Source: a virus. From it: a stretch of 20,320 nucleotides of DNA. The stretch spans positions 1 through 20,320 of IMG/VR virus record IMGVR_UViG_3300009488_000099. One strand, written 5' to 3'. Below the pieces are notes generated by a model. It made no database searches. It was given only the letters and a program-made list of their open reading frames with translations, and was not told the origin of the DNA. The position numbers were made by a program, and so were the translations under genes. Within the stretch, counting starts at the first letter, position 1. Every line of letters begins with the position of its first letter. Positions 1 to 6,476 of the stretch are shown here, in pieces.

Positions 1-281
1 ACTATAGTTGATTTTCTATTGCGACGCTGCCAACCAGATATCATGTTGACTACGCGCCTTATTCGGTTGAAGTTGAAGTCCCTACGCCTATTACGGGGCA
101 TAATGCCGTATATGTCGTTCCATAGGTTCTGGTCACCTGACTCAAACCGAGTGTCAATATCAGCTTCTTCCCAAAAAGACTGGTTGATAGTAATGCTGTC
201 TTTATAGAACGTAGACATTCTCGCAAGTACAGAATTATCATTTTCCTCATAGAATTGAGGCCCTAACTCAGGAAAAATCAT
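1..281 (-). CDS. Portal protein, N-terminal fragment (P22-type)
   Basis: The gene runs off the left edge; 93 residues are visible and the frame is open to position 3. The portal forms the dodecameric ring at the capsid vertex through which DNA is packaged. The visible part starts at ATG 281 after an AAGGA site seven bases upstream. It holds an acidic stretch with FWEEADIDTRFESGDQ, then WNDIYG, then FNFNRIRRVVNMISGWQRRN. This order resembles the N-terminus of P22-type portals, where a short helical region is followed by a conserved element ending in arginine/asparagine and proline-rich sequence. It lies last in the visible leftward late genes, downstream of the terminase genes, which is the usual order terS-terL-portal. 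The identification comes from recognising this N-terminal pattern only; the body of the protein is outside the window. Confidence 0.72.
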   Translation of the reverse strand, partial: MIFPELGPQFYEENDNSVLARMSTFYKDSITINQSFWEEADIDTRFESGDQNLWNDIYGIMPRNRRRDFNFNRIRRVVNMISGWQRRNRKSTI

Positions 282-369
282 ACTTCTATCCTTGCGTATT
301 TAGATTTTATTACTACCTTTTTTTTACCTTTGTATTTTAATCATACACAACTACTCAGCCGTATGACTA

Positions 370-534
370 TTAATCGTAGTAAGTCGTAGATTTAAATGTA
401 ACTTTATCAGCGCCAATTTTACACTTAGACGGAACTAAAAATCCATCACTAAACATGTAATCGTTTGGAGTCGCACCAACTAAGAGCGAATTGTAAATTT
501 TGGCTCCTCTAGCCGATTTTTCTTGCGTTTCCAT
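370..534 (-). CDS. Small hypothetical protein, possibly the 3' part of a frameshifted gene
   Basis: A 54-residue ORF (METQEKSARGAKIYNS...) between the 172-residue gene and the portal. Its own ATG at 534 has poor ribosome-site spacing. A better start exists in another frame at ATG 565, five bases after GGGAG, reading MSIKVYFIKGNGNARK before a TAG. Removing one A from the A5 tract at 517-521 (minus strand) would join the two frames into a single 64-residue protein starting at 565. No known domain is recognised; the C-terminal half is mixed polar and hydrophobic with one cysteine. Either the 54-residue frame is used as it stands, or the gene is broken or misread at the A5 tract. Confidence 0.45.
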   Translation of the reverse strand: METQEKSARGAKIYNSLLVGATPNDYMFSDGFLVPSKCKIGADKVTFKSTTYYD

Positions 535-583
535 TCCCTTTGATAAAATAAACCTTAATACTCATTCATTCTCCCATTCTTCT

Positions 584-1102
584 TTAGTCTTCCCTGTGCG
601 CATAAAAAATAATTCCGTTCTTTACATTTGTAAGACACTCAAGAAGCGACCAATCAGTTCGCTCTAAAATAACTTGGTGGTCTTCTGTTTTATCTGGCCA
701 CTCACAGATATCTGTTCTTTCATGTATTAAGTCACCGCATGAAGCACTTACGTTTAAATCAAGACGACCCTTTAGTGCCTTTCTAACCATATTGTCAAAT
801 GCTCGCATTGGAACATTGTCGTTGATATACCTGATCCCACAATCAGTTTCAGACACGCCGCCAGGATAGTTCATAGCCTTCAGTTGTTTTTCATCTTTAC
901 TATCTACAACTGATTTATACATCCTTAAAAAGTTATCACCATATCTGGTGTTATATCCAATAAACTCAAGGCTTGCATGTACATCGGTAAGTTCATACCA
1001 AGTAATCGAACCAACTTTTGTTTCGCTTCCGCTTTTCTCAATCCACATGTCATACTTTATGTTCATAAAGTATTCATCTCTATAGTGTGGAATTTTACTC
1101 AT
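584..1102 (-). CDS. Hypothetical protein, 172 residues
   Basis: Soluble, acidic-to-neutral protein with no signal peptide or membrane span. The frame starts two bases after the stop of the upstream 79-residue gene, so the two are probably translated from one message. Tryptophans, histidines and several cysteines are scattered, without a clear zinc motif. No family is recognised. The start MSKIPHY at 1102 has a weak GGGAT/AAGA-type site inside the preceding gene's last codons; an internal methionine 13 codons later (MNIKYDM) is a less likely alternative. It lies between the terminase and portal genes, a place where phages of this type often carry variable accessory genes, so a structural role cannot be assumed. 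Confidence 0.8.
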   Translation of the reverse strand: MSKIPHYRDEYFMNIKYDMWIEKSGSETKVGSITWYELTDVHASLEFIGYNTRYGDNFLRMYKSVVDSKDEKQLKAMNYPGGVSETDCGIRYINDNVPMRAFDNMVRKALKGRLDLNVSASCGDLIHERTDICEWPDKTEDHQVILERTDWSLLECLTNVKNGIIFYAHRED

Positions 1103-1104
1103 TC

Positions 1105-1344
1105 TTAATCCCAGTCATCCTTAGCTACCTTGGAGCCCTTAAAGGCATCATCACAGGTAGTCTTAATTTTGTATTTTGGAGGCCCACGGTACTGATCAAC
1201 TAATTCCCTAAATTGACCATGTAATATCTCAGTTATCTTCTCAAAAGAAGAGTGAATTATTACCTTGTCTTCGTTACTACTGCTTATGTAAAGAGTAAGT
1301 ACAAGAAATATAAATACTCCTAAAACGAATCCATTCAGGTTCAT
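1105..1344 (-). CDS. Small membrane-anchored protein (possible inner-membrane spanin-like)
   Basis: 79 residues. Residues 4-21 (NGFVLGVFIFLVLTLYIS) form one hydrophobic segment right at the N-terminus, followed by a polar domain of about 55 residues, so a type II single-span protein is expected. Its ATG overlaps the stop of the upstream lipoprotein-like gene by four bases (ATGA), which suggests translational coupling. A small N-anchored protein paired with a small lipoprotein is the layout of two-component spanins that fuse inner and outer membranes at lysis. Here the order is reversed compared with the usual Rz then Rz1, and no coiled coil is obvious, so the spanin idea is inference only. 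Confidence 0.68.
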   Translation of the reverse strand: MNLNGFVLGVFIFLVLTLYISSSNEDKVIIHSSFEKITEILHGQFRELVDQYRGPPKYKIKTTCDDAFKGSKVAKDDWD

Positions 1345-1559
1345 TTCTCTAACGTCTCCTCAGGAGCCTTAACTTCTTCTGTGTTGGAGTGAACTGTGCA
1401 GGTGTCAGTTCGAAAGATACTTTTAATACAATTTTGTAGCGTCTTCGCAACAGATAGTATGGGAGATACCGATGCATCGAACACCCTCTTAGTACAAGAA
1501 CCCATAAAAACAACACTGAAAATACTTACTGATACCAGTAATAGCGTACGTCTATTCAT
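1341..1559 (-). CDS. Small predicted lipoprotein
   Basis: 72 residues. The N-terminus is MNRRT, then a hydrophobic core (residues 6-19), then GSC with cysteine at residue 22. This is a signal-peptidase-II-like pattern; the lipobox FMGSC is not ideal because methionine is at -3. The mature part would be about 50 residues, with three more cysteines and an acidic C-terminal tail. The start follows an AAGGAG site whose bases lie in the last codons of the upstream gene. It overlaps both neighbours by a few bases. It could be an outer-membrane spanin, a superinfection-exclusion lipoprotein, or a membrane peptide of another kind; no family is recognised. Confidence 0.65.
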   Translation of the reverse strand: MNRRTLLLVSVSIFSVVFMGSCTKRVFDASVSPILSVAKTLQNCIKSIFRTDTCTVHSNTEEVKAPEETLEK

Positions 1560-1821
1560 TATTACTCCTTTTTAGACCACAAAAATTACAAACAAAATCC
1601 TCAATACCTACAGACTCCCAATCGTCCATGGCCAGCTCTCCCAATAAATATATGCCGATAGTTATTGGGAGAGCTAAAAGCATACTTGGAAACAATGCGT
1701 AACTTATATGCACAAAAAAAGTTCCAATATTGAACGTGGCCCCAAATCCAAATGAATACATTCCACCAAAGCCAGGAAAAACCAGGGCCGTGATTAGTAG
1801 CATCAAATATCTACCCACCAT
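1552..1821 (-). CDS. Small membrane protein with two spans (holin candidate)
   Basis: 89 residues from ATG 1821. A GGAG site seven bases upstream favours this start over a longer frame that would run deep into the preceding gene. Residues 3-18 (GRYLMLLITALVFPGF) and about 28-58 are hydrophobic, giving two and possibly three membrane spans. The C-terminus is acidic and then carries CNFC and a polar end. It overlaps the upstream single-span gene by 11 bases and the downstream lipoprotein gene by eight. Small multi-span proteins next to a lipoprotein gene can be holins, but no endolysin is visible in this window, so the function is a guess from topology. Confidence 0.65.
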   Translation of the reverse strand: MVGRYLMLLITALVFPGFGGMYSFGFGATFNIGTFFVHISYALFPSMLLALPITIGIYLLGELAMDDWESVGIEDFVCNFCGLKRSNNE

Positions 1822-2050
1822 TTTTAGGCTCCGTTTTATTGACCCTTCTTCTAACCAAAACCACAATTGTGATAACCGTTGCAAAAAATAGCACTGTCGA
1901 AATAAGCGAGAGTCCCGCATTAAACATTAGTTTCATCTTTAAGTACTCAACATACTTACCTATAGTGTCAGCAGACATATTTCCTATATCTACAGTTCCA
2001 CTAAAAACTTTTTTCAACTGACCCGCCGCCTCAGTTGCTTCTTTAATCAT
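1811..2050 (-). CDS. Small single-span membrane protein
   Basis: 79 residues starting at ATG 2050, which shares one base with the stop of the upstream gene (TAATG) and has AAGGA six bases upstream. The first 40 residues are polar and amphipathic. Residues about 45-66 (LSLISTVLFFATVITIVVLVRRR) form one membrane span followed by three arginines, so the N-terminus is probably outside the cytoplasm or membrane-associated and the short tail is cytoplasmic. No family is recognised. It is the first of four consecutive genes for small membrane or exported proteins. Confidence 0.65.
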   Translation of the reverse strand: MIKEATEAAGQLKKVFSGTVDIGNMSADTIGKYVEYLKMKLMFNAGLSLISTVLFFATVITIVVLVRRRVNKTEPKNGG

Positions 2051-2418
2051 TATTTATCCTTATTTTCGTCGCACATCCCCAGTGGATGAGTGTTCCAGTC
2101 ATCTTCATCAATACGAGGATTTATCGCCATACTGGGGGATTTCTTAGGCTCAATAAACTTTAAATTTGATGACCATGTAGATCTATCGTCCTTACTTGGT
2201 CCATATAAACACGTTTGGCAGTACGACTTCATCCCTTCCTCACCACACATATGAATAAGGGCTTCACTTGAAGAGCATTTTTCACACACAGGCTTCATAA
2301 CTTCGCCATTCTCATCTATCAGTTCAGCAACCCACTCAGTATTTTTAGGCGCCTGCTCACTCTCTTCTTCTTTGTCTTTATCACCCCGAAGGTCAAGAAC
2401 CCATTCCTCGTTTTTCAT
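2050..2418 (-). CDS. Hypothetical protein with CxxC pairs (zinc-binding candidate)
   Basis: 122 residues if the second ATG (2418) is used. The first ATG at 2424 touches the AAGG site, while the second is six bases from it, so the second is preferred. Residues 45-70 hold CEKC, a further cysteine and CQTC, which could bind one zinc ion. The N-terminus is highly charged and contains two similar EWV(L/A)(D/E)L elements around residues 5 and 29. It begins just after the large terminase stop and ends in KDK encoded by the ribosome site of the next gene. No family is recognised. Confidence 0.72.
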   Translation of the reverse strand: MKNEEWVLDLRGDKDKEEESEQAPKNTEWVAELIDENGEVMKPVCEKCSSSEALIHMCGEEGMKSYCQTCLYGPSKDDRSTWSSNLKFIEPKKSPSMAINPRIDEDDWNTHPLGMCDENKDK

Positions 2419-2426
2419 CTTCATCC

Positions 2427-3782
2427 TTAATGTTTGTTAGTCCTAAACATATGCGGTAGTCCCGACTCATCGCCGTACATCGCTTCATGTCGTATCTTTT
2501 CCAGGTCCTCAGCGGACAATCCATCACGAGTCTTAGGAAGACTGATGCACATGTAACGTAAACAATCTGAACCGTGACTGTACTGATCATGTAAAGGAAC
2601 TTGTTTATAATCGTACTTAGTGGCGTTCCATTCATAACGATAATTCTCAAGACACTTAATTAGCCGCGCACACCTTTGATCATCTACCCATATTTTACTC
2701 AGGGCCGACCTAACCGACTCTATTCCATCACGTATGGAAACATCAGGAGCAAGTATAAAGTTTAAACCTAGGTTCTTTGCCTTCTCTATTCTTGACATAC
2801 CCGAACCCCACTCTCTAACAGCTATATCATGTGGAGCAATGTGCTTTCCGTATGTATATGGCTTTGATAACACATACTTACAATAAAAATCAAGGCCTTC
2901 ACTGCTCTTCTCTATATAATCTATTATTCTTACGGTCTGACCTATTGTCTGAAAAAATATTATCGCAGTGGAATCACTCATGCCTAAATCCCACGCAGTA
3001 TGTACCTTAAACCCAGCCTCCCATGGAACAACCCCAATTTGATTATTTAAGTTCATTCTGTCCAGATACTTACAATAAATTGATCCTTCAACTCCAGCCT
3101 CAAAAGAACAGTAATATTCTTGCTGAACCAAGTCAGGACTTATTTGGCCGTCCTTAAGGTCACGCTCAATCAACAATGGATCTATATGCTTTGTTTCATT
3201 AAGCCCTAACTTGCATGTCCACCAATGAGAGGAGTTCACAGCTAACTGATATATCTCCCAGAAATGATTCTTTCCTCGCGGGGTAGACTGGAATATGGCC
3301 CACCCCTTATTTGCTGCGAGAATGGGCGACATGAGAGCATATATGCGAGGGTTCTGCAGCGCATATTCCGAGAACACGACGCCCTGTGGGTTGGTACCAA
3401 CTATTCTATCAGGATTATCCGAACCGATAATCTGGATGATAGAACCATTTGTTAAATTTACTTTCATCTCCTGAGAGTTCATACCCTCAACAAGCTCAGG
3501 CGGAATAAAGTCGAGAAAACGAATTCCCTGTATAGTTACTGAAGACCATAGAATTTTCTTGCCCTGAGCGTACGTAGGATAGACTACATAGTAGACTCCA
3601 GGCCGAGTAACCGCTTCTCTTATTACAATATTCCACGTGCATAAGTCTTTACCAGCTCGACGACACATAACTATAACTAATCGACGAAACCGCTTCTCAA
3701 AGAACGCCTCAAAAATAGGACGCTGATAATCACGTGGCTTGAATTTGTTTAGGTGGATCTTCACTTCTACAGGATGGCTCAC
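2427..3782 (-). CDS. terL: Terminase large subunit (packaging ATPase/nuclease)
   Basis: 451 residues, the normal size. The protein docks on the portal, pumps DNA into the procapsid using ATP and cuts the concatemer. The ATPase domain has a Walker A-like CRRAGKD at residues 40-46, a Walker B element GVVFSEY at 134-140 with serine in place of the usual aspartate before the catalytic glutamate, and the coupling motif QSTPRGKNHFW at 165-175. The nuclease domain starts with AWDLGMSDST (residues 263-272, first metal-binding aspartate), continues with PHD at 317-319, and has HGSDCLRYM at 403-411, the late acidic motif. The start is GTG at 3782 with GGAG five bases upstream. Putative small terminase and portal genes are on the same strand, separated by pockets of small genes. 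Confidence 0.96.
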   Translation of the reverse strand: MSHPVEVKIHLNKFKPRDYQRPIFEAFFEKRFRRLVIVMCRRAGKDLCTWNIVIREAVTRPGVYYVVYPTYAQGKKILWSSVTIQGIRFLDFIPPELVEGMNSQEMKVNLTNGSIIQIIGSDNPDRIVGTNPQGVVFSEYALQNPRIYALMSPILAANKGWAIFQSTPRGKNHFWEIYQLAVNSSHWWTCKLGLNETKHIDPLLIERDLKDGQISPDLVQQEYYCSFEAGVEGSIYCKYLDRMNLNNQIGVVPWEAGFKVHTAWDLGMSDSTAIIFFQTIGQTVRIIDYIEKSSEGLDFYCKYVLSKPYTYGKHIAPHDIAVREWGSGMSRIEKAKNLGLNFILAPDVSIRDGIESVRSALSKIWVDDQRCARLIKCLENYRYEWNATKYDYKQVPLHDQYSHGSDCLRYMCISLPKTRDGLSAEDLEKIRHEAMYGDESGLPHMFRTNKH

Positions 3783-3823
3783 TTGTTCTCCTTTTAAAAA
3801 CCAAGTAACATTTAGGCAGATGG

Positions 3824-3895
3824 TTAAATAAAATAATCATCATTTTGTTGAGGAGTGTTTGGAGAGAATGCCACGCTCCTCTTTATTTTCCACAT
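3824..3895 (-). CDS. Possible 23-residue micro-ORF
   Basis: The frame MWKIKRSVAFSPNTPQQNDD... starts at ATG 3895, which shares its A with the stop of the upstream membrane gene (TAATG), and stops 41 bases before the large terminase. An AAGGAG site lies in the last codons of the upstream gene, but only two bases from the ATG. The same tight layout is seen at other junctions here. The bases also form a hairpin (GAGGAGTGT at 3850-3858 with ACGCTCCTC at 3873-3881), so the stretch may instead be untranslated structure. Length alone gives little support. Confidence 0.3.
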   Translation of the reverse strand: MWKIKRSVAFSPNTPQQNDDYFI

Positions 3896-4083
3896 TACTC
3901 CTTTTCACGCTTTTTCCGCGCTCTATGATCATCAAGAAACGAACTAAGTCCTGCGCTCCCAACAAAAAAAACCACAGTAAGAACTATCACGCTTACAACT
4001 ACCACATCAAACCAAAACGCAACCCACTGCAACTTAACGTAAGACGCACCGAGAACAACTGCTTTTCCCATAGAAATATTCAT
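3895..4083 (-). CDS. Small single-span membrane protein
   Basis: 62 residues. The start at ATG 4083 has an excellent GGGAGG site seven bases upstream. Residues about 16-46 are strongly hydrophobic (WVAFWFDVVVVSVIVLTVVF and on), followed by a basic tail (RARKKREKE), so the C-terminus should be in the cytoplasm. The last codons, GAA AAG GAG TAA, form a ribosome site for whatever follows. No family is recognised. It lies directly upstream of the large terminase gene. Confidence 0.65.
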   Translation of the reverse strand: MNISMGKAVVLGASYVKLQWVAFWFDVVVVSVIVLTVVFFVGSAGLSSFLDDHRARKKREKE

Positions 4084-4142
4084 ATTATTCCTCCCTTTTC
4101 TTTTATACAGCTAACTCAGGATTAAAACTCTCTACTTACTTT

Positions 4143-4184
4143 TTATTCTTCATATTCAGCCCACATCCTTAATGCTTCAAGCAT
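4143..4184 (-). CDS. Possible 13-residue micro-ORF
   Basis: The frame MLEALRMWAEYEE starts one base after the stop of the upstream 110-residue gene, in the layout TGAGATG, with AGGA five bases upstream. The same TGAGATG layout is used by the well-supported start at 5666. It is too short for coding statistics to help. It could be a leader-like coupling peptide, the remains of a deleted gene, or chance. Confidence 0.2.
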   Translation of the reverse strand: MLEALRMWAEYEE

Positions 4185-4185
4185 C

Positions 4186-4518
4186 TCATTCCTCTCTGGA
4201 GCACCCTAAAACAAAAGATACTACCGAAAGGAGCAGCTTTTCATTACAAACTACATACCTAAAAAGGCTATATTTACTTCTTAGGACGCTTTCACCTTTG
4301 CCAGAACGTTCAATAACAAGTTCATATTTACTGTCCCCATCCTCTTGCGCTTCTGCGCAAACTTCTGCACGATTTAAAAAACCATCTATCTCTAATAGCA
4401 CATCAATAGGTGACAACGATGCTGAGTCACCAATAACAAGAAGGTGATTGGGGGTTAGCTTTTCATCCTTGCTGAATTCAACTTTGCGTATGCTAATTCG
4501 CAGTTCTTTTTCGCTCAT
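4186..4518 (-). CDS. Hypothetical protein, 110 residues
   Basis: Probably a soluble protein with alternating charged and hydrophobic residues that suggest mixed beta strands, with a more hydrophobic C-terminal segment (about residues 91-106, CNEKLLLSVVSFVLGC). Its ATG overlaps the stop of the upstream gene by four bases (ATGA). The ribosome site GAGAGGA lies almost against the ATG, so reinitiation after the upstream stop is likely. It ends in REE-stop with the same bases (AGAGAGGAATGAG) that end the upstream gene, a 13-base repeat. No family is recognised. Confidence 0.7.
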   Translation of the reverse strand: MSEKELRISIRKVEFSKDEKLTPNHLLVIGDSASLSPIDVLLEIDGFLNRAEVCAEAQEDGDSKYELVIERSGKGESVLRSKYSLFRYVVCNEKLLLSVVSFVLGCSREE

Positions 4519-4519
4519 C

Positions 4520-4858
4520 TCATTCCTCTCTATCTAGTTCAACAGACTTCTTAACATCAGTGTATATCTCTTCATCAAACAACTTACCCGTCTTCTCTAA
4601 AAGCAGGACAGACTTTCTTAATTTGGCTACTTGTTTTCTAATCAGCCTGTCCTGATCTTTTAGCTCGCCGATCTTAACGTCAATATTAATATCTCTGTTA
4701 ACATCGATTCGTGCAACCCTTGAGCGTATGTCCTTAATAATTTCTTCGTTAAGCTCCGAAGATTTTCTGAGCCCATACGTTCTGATTAACGTGAAGGCAA
4801 TGGGAATCAGGAGAGCTGAAAAGTAAAGTATTGGTAAACCGTATTTAAATACGTCCAT
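4520..4858 (-). CDS. N-anchored membrane protein with coiled-coil tail
   Basis: 112 residues. Residues 7-27 (GLPILYFSALLIPIAFTLIRT) form one membrane span near the N-terminus. The rest is polar with heptad-like spacing of hydrophobics (LKDQDRLIRKQVAKLRKSVLLLEK, about residues 67-90), so a coiled coil is likely. This is the shape of an inner-membrane spanin or of a small accessory membrane protein. It sits between another N-anchored coiled-coil protein and a soluble unknown. It begins directly after the upstream stop, with an AGG site about ten bases away. Confidence 0.68.
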   Translation of the reverse strand: MDVFKYGLPILYFSALLIPIAFTLIRTYGLRKSSELNEEIIKDIRSRVARIDVNRDINIDVKIGELKDQDRLIRKQVAKLRKSVLLLEKTGKLFDEEIYTDVKKSVELDREE

Positions 4859-5131
4859 TTAATCACAGCCTAAGTGTATAATTACCTCTTCTATCTCTTT
4901 CTCTGCGTCCCCAAGCGAACTACCGTCCTTAGGGGCTATTGTTGAGTTAATCCTACGAAGAGAATTTCTAAACTCAGCAAATTCTTCTTTATGCAGCGCC
5001 CTGACTATCTTCTTGAGAGCTGCATTGTCATTCTCTAACTGCCCAATACGCTTGCTGATCTTCCAGTGAGAATAGAGGATAATCTTAATTGCCCCTAAAA
5101 CGAGTAATACTATCAGTGACTCCATATCCAT
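4859..5131 (-). CDS. N-anchored membrane protein with coiled-coil segment
   Basis: 90 residues. Residues 5-19 (LIVLLVLGAIKIILY) are hydrophobic and followed by KISKRIGQLENDNAALKKIV, a short coiled coil. The C-terminal third is polar and acidic. The start ATG 5131 shares one base with the upstream stop (TAATG) and has AAGGAG five bases upstream, encoded by the last codons of the upstream gene. It has the same anchor-plus-coil design as the next gene downstream, so the two may work together or be distant paralogues. No family is recognised. Confidence 0.68.
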   Translation of the reverse strand: MDMESLIVLLVLGAIKIILYSHWKISKRIGQLENDNAALKKIVRALHKEEFAEFRNSLRRINSTIAPKDGSSLGDAEKEIEEVIIHLGCD

Positions 5132-5457
5132 TATTTCTCCTTAGATAGGTTCTTAGTCGCTCTCCTGATGCCTTTTACGACTTCATCATCAGGAAACATC
5201 TTGTGGTAGCGATAAGCAAAGTTGCCATCTACGGGATACGCTCCGGACTGAATGAGCTGTACATATAAATTGTACTCATCAGTTAGATCATCCAGGTCCT
5301 CAAATTCATCTTGCGCTCGGTCTGGATATTCAAAGTGCATTTCTGCTTGATACGAAAGGCAGTCTATGCAAATCTTCTCTGTCTCACCCTTAGAATTCTT
5401 TATGTTTATCCATGGGCTGTTGCCAAGTTTCTTATCGCGCTCAAAGGTGTAGTCCAT
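5131..5457 (-). CDS. Hypothetical protein, about 108 residues
   Basis: Soluble acidic protein with one CIDC pair near residue 31 and a very acidic middle (DEFEDLDDLTDEY). Two ATG codons stand in tandem. The second (5457) is five bases from AAGGAG and is preferred over the first (5460), which is only two bases away. It therefore overlaps the upstream stop in the form TGATG. The last codons (AAG GAG AAA TAA) serve as the ribosome site of the next gene. No family is recognised. Confidence 0.7.
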   Translation of the reverse strand: MDYTFERDKKLGNSPWINIKNSKGETEKICIDCLSYQAEMHFEYPDRAQDEFEDLDDLTDEYNLYVQLIQSGAYPVDGNFAYRYHKMFPDDEVVKGIRRATKNLSKEK

Positions 5458-5666
5458 CATTTCTCCTTGAGATGAGCTATAAATTCCTTCAAATTTACCC
5501 CCTCCTTCTTACATTTAAAACAGTTGTAATACGAAGGTTCGCGTCTGCACTCAAAGCAGCCAAAGCAACTACAAAATGGGCATTTTCCGAACAATATCTG
5601 CGATGCAGGAAGCAAAAAAGTTCTTTCTGCTATCTCCGATATGAATTCATCTGTTTTCTCTTTCAT
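5457..5666 (-). CDS. Small cysteine-rich zinc-ribbon protein
   Basis: 69 residues with seven cysteines: CPFC at 29-32, C34, C37, C40, and CFKC at 49-52, followed by KKEGVNLKEFIAHL. The order CPFC, then about 16 residues, then (Y)NCFKCKKEG, is like the zinc ribbon at the N-terminus of DnaG/CHC2 primases, where CxxGxxG follows the last cysteine pair. The catalytic primase domain is absent, so this may be a stand-alone nucleic-acid-binding ribbon. The start follows the upstream stop as TGAGATG, with GGAG seven bases upstream. Its function is not known. Confidence 0.7.
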   Translation of the reverse strand: MKEKTDEFISEIAERTFLLPASQILFGKCPFCSCFGCFECRREPSYYNCFKCKKEGVNLKEFIAHLKEK

Positions 5667-5667
5667 C

Positions 5668-6174
5668 TCATTTCTCCACGGGTAGGTTCTTGGTTGGAGT
5701 TTTGACTTTCTTACTAAAGTCTTCTACGGCTATAACGTATTTAATATCGGGGTTAAGTTTATCGGTGGTTCTGGCTCTAAGTTCGGCTCTTTTGACTTCG
5801 GAGTCCCACCAAGAGTTATCGTAATGGTGTTGTTGGTGCATTACCATTTTGTAGTTGTATTTGCCGGTTAGTGCGCCTATTTCTCTACGGTCGCCTATAG
5901 CTTCTTTAGCGGCGGTTAGGGCGTTGCGCAGGGTAGGGTGCTTGTTGGCCCATCGATAGAAGGTACCGGAGTGTACTCCTACCTTGCGAGTGAACTGTGT
6001 TAGTTTAAGGGCGTTGTCGTCGTTGACGGCCCATTTGAGCAGGTCTTCTGAGAGTCTAGCGATGAAGGATGTGGTGACTGGGACGGTCATATTGGTGAAT
6101 AAATGTTTATAGAAATCCGACACTAGGCTAGGGGATCTTCTTTTTAGTTTGGTATGGTTAGTAGTTTTGGGCAC
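5668..6174 (-). CDS. terS: Putative terminase small subunit
   Basis: 168 residues, starting at GTG 6174 with AAGGA six bases upstream. Residues 57-80 contain a helix-turn-helix (KLTQFTRKVGVHSGTFYRWA) followed by a conserved-looking stretch (HPTLRNALTAAKEAIGDRRE, then GALTGKYN). The pattern of a helix-turn-helix with FYRW, an AKE helix and a RREIGAL element is seen in small terminase-like proteins, which recognise the packaging start on phage DNA and load the large subunit. The position on the same strand upstream of the large terminase supports this, although about 1.9 kb of small genes lie between them. A different DNA-binding role cannot be excluded. Confidence 0.62.
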   Translation of the reverse strand: MPKTTNHTKLKRRSPSLVSDFYKHLFTNMTVPVTTSFIARLSEDLLKWAVNDDNALKLTQFTRKVGVHSGTFYRWANKHPTLRNALTAAKEAIGDRREIGALTGKYNYKMVMHQQHHYDNSWWDSEVKRAELRARTTDKLNPDIKYVIAVEDFSKKVKTPTKNLPVEK

Positions 6175-6176
6175 TT

Positions 6177-6476
6177 TTATTCCTTGGGGCTAATGGGAAG
6201 AGAGTCTCGGTGGATACAAAATTTTAGGTGAGCTGAGGTGTATCCTTGGTTTGTGCATTCGCACTCACATTCACCCCAGTCTTCGTCATCTTCATCGCGA
6301 AGGTCATCGCATTCACATATGAACCTCCACTCGCAATCAAACATTTCTTTTTCTACAAGGATTTCCCTAGAGAATCTGCACTTCACAATTACTCCATTAA
6401 GCGAGCCGTCCTGGGAATATGATTCTTTGTGTTTAATGTTATTTTTCTTAACCCACTCTATGAGATTTTCAGGCAT
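6177..6476 (-). CDS. Hypothetical cysteine-rich acidic protein
   Basis: About 99 residues from the third of three tandem ATG codons (6482, 6479, 6476). The third is seven bases from AGGA and is preferred. The middle carries CEWRFICECDDL, an acidic run, then ECECECTNQG and a final cysteine, giving at least seven cysteines. This could bind metal. It overlaps the end of the upstream gene by eight bases. No family is recognised. Confidence 0.65.
   Translation of the reverse strand: MPENLIEWVKKNNIKHKESYSQDGSLNGVIVKCRFSREILVEKEMFDCEWRFICECDDLRDEDDEDWGECECECTNQGYTSAHLKFCIHRDSLPISPKE

Noticed and set aside
59-250. Minus-strand ORF of 63 residues overlapping the left edge
   Set aside because: It is out of frame with the portal fragment at 1-281, which has a better ribosome site and recognisable portal sequence.
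1822-1920. Longer start for the two-span membrane protein
   Set aside because: It would overlap most of the upstream gene, while ATG 1821 has GGAG seven bases upstream.
2393-2650. Minus-strand ORF of 85 residues
   Set aside because: It lies inside the large terminase gene in another frame and has no ribosome site.
3850-3881. Stem GAGGAGTGT/ACGCTCCTC followed by TTTATTTT on the plus strand
   Set aside because: It resembles a plus-strand terminator, but no plus-strand gene precedes it and on the minus strand there is no T run; not supported as a terminator.
3859-4125. Plus-strand ORF of 88 residues
   Set aside because: It is antisense to a well-signalled leftward membrane gene and has a basic, asparagine-rich, low-quality composition.
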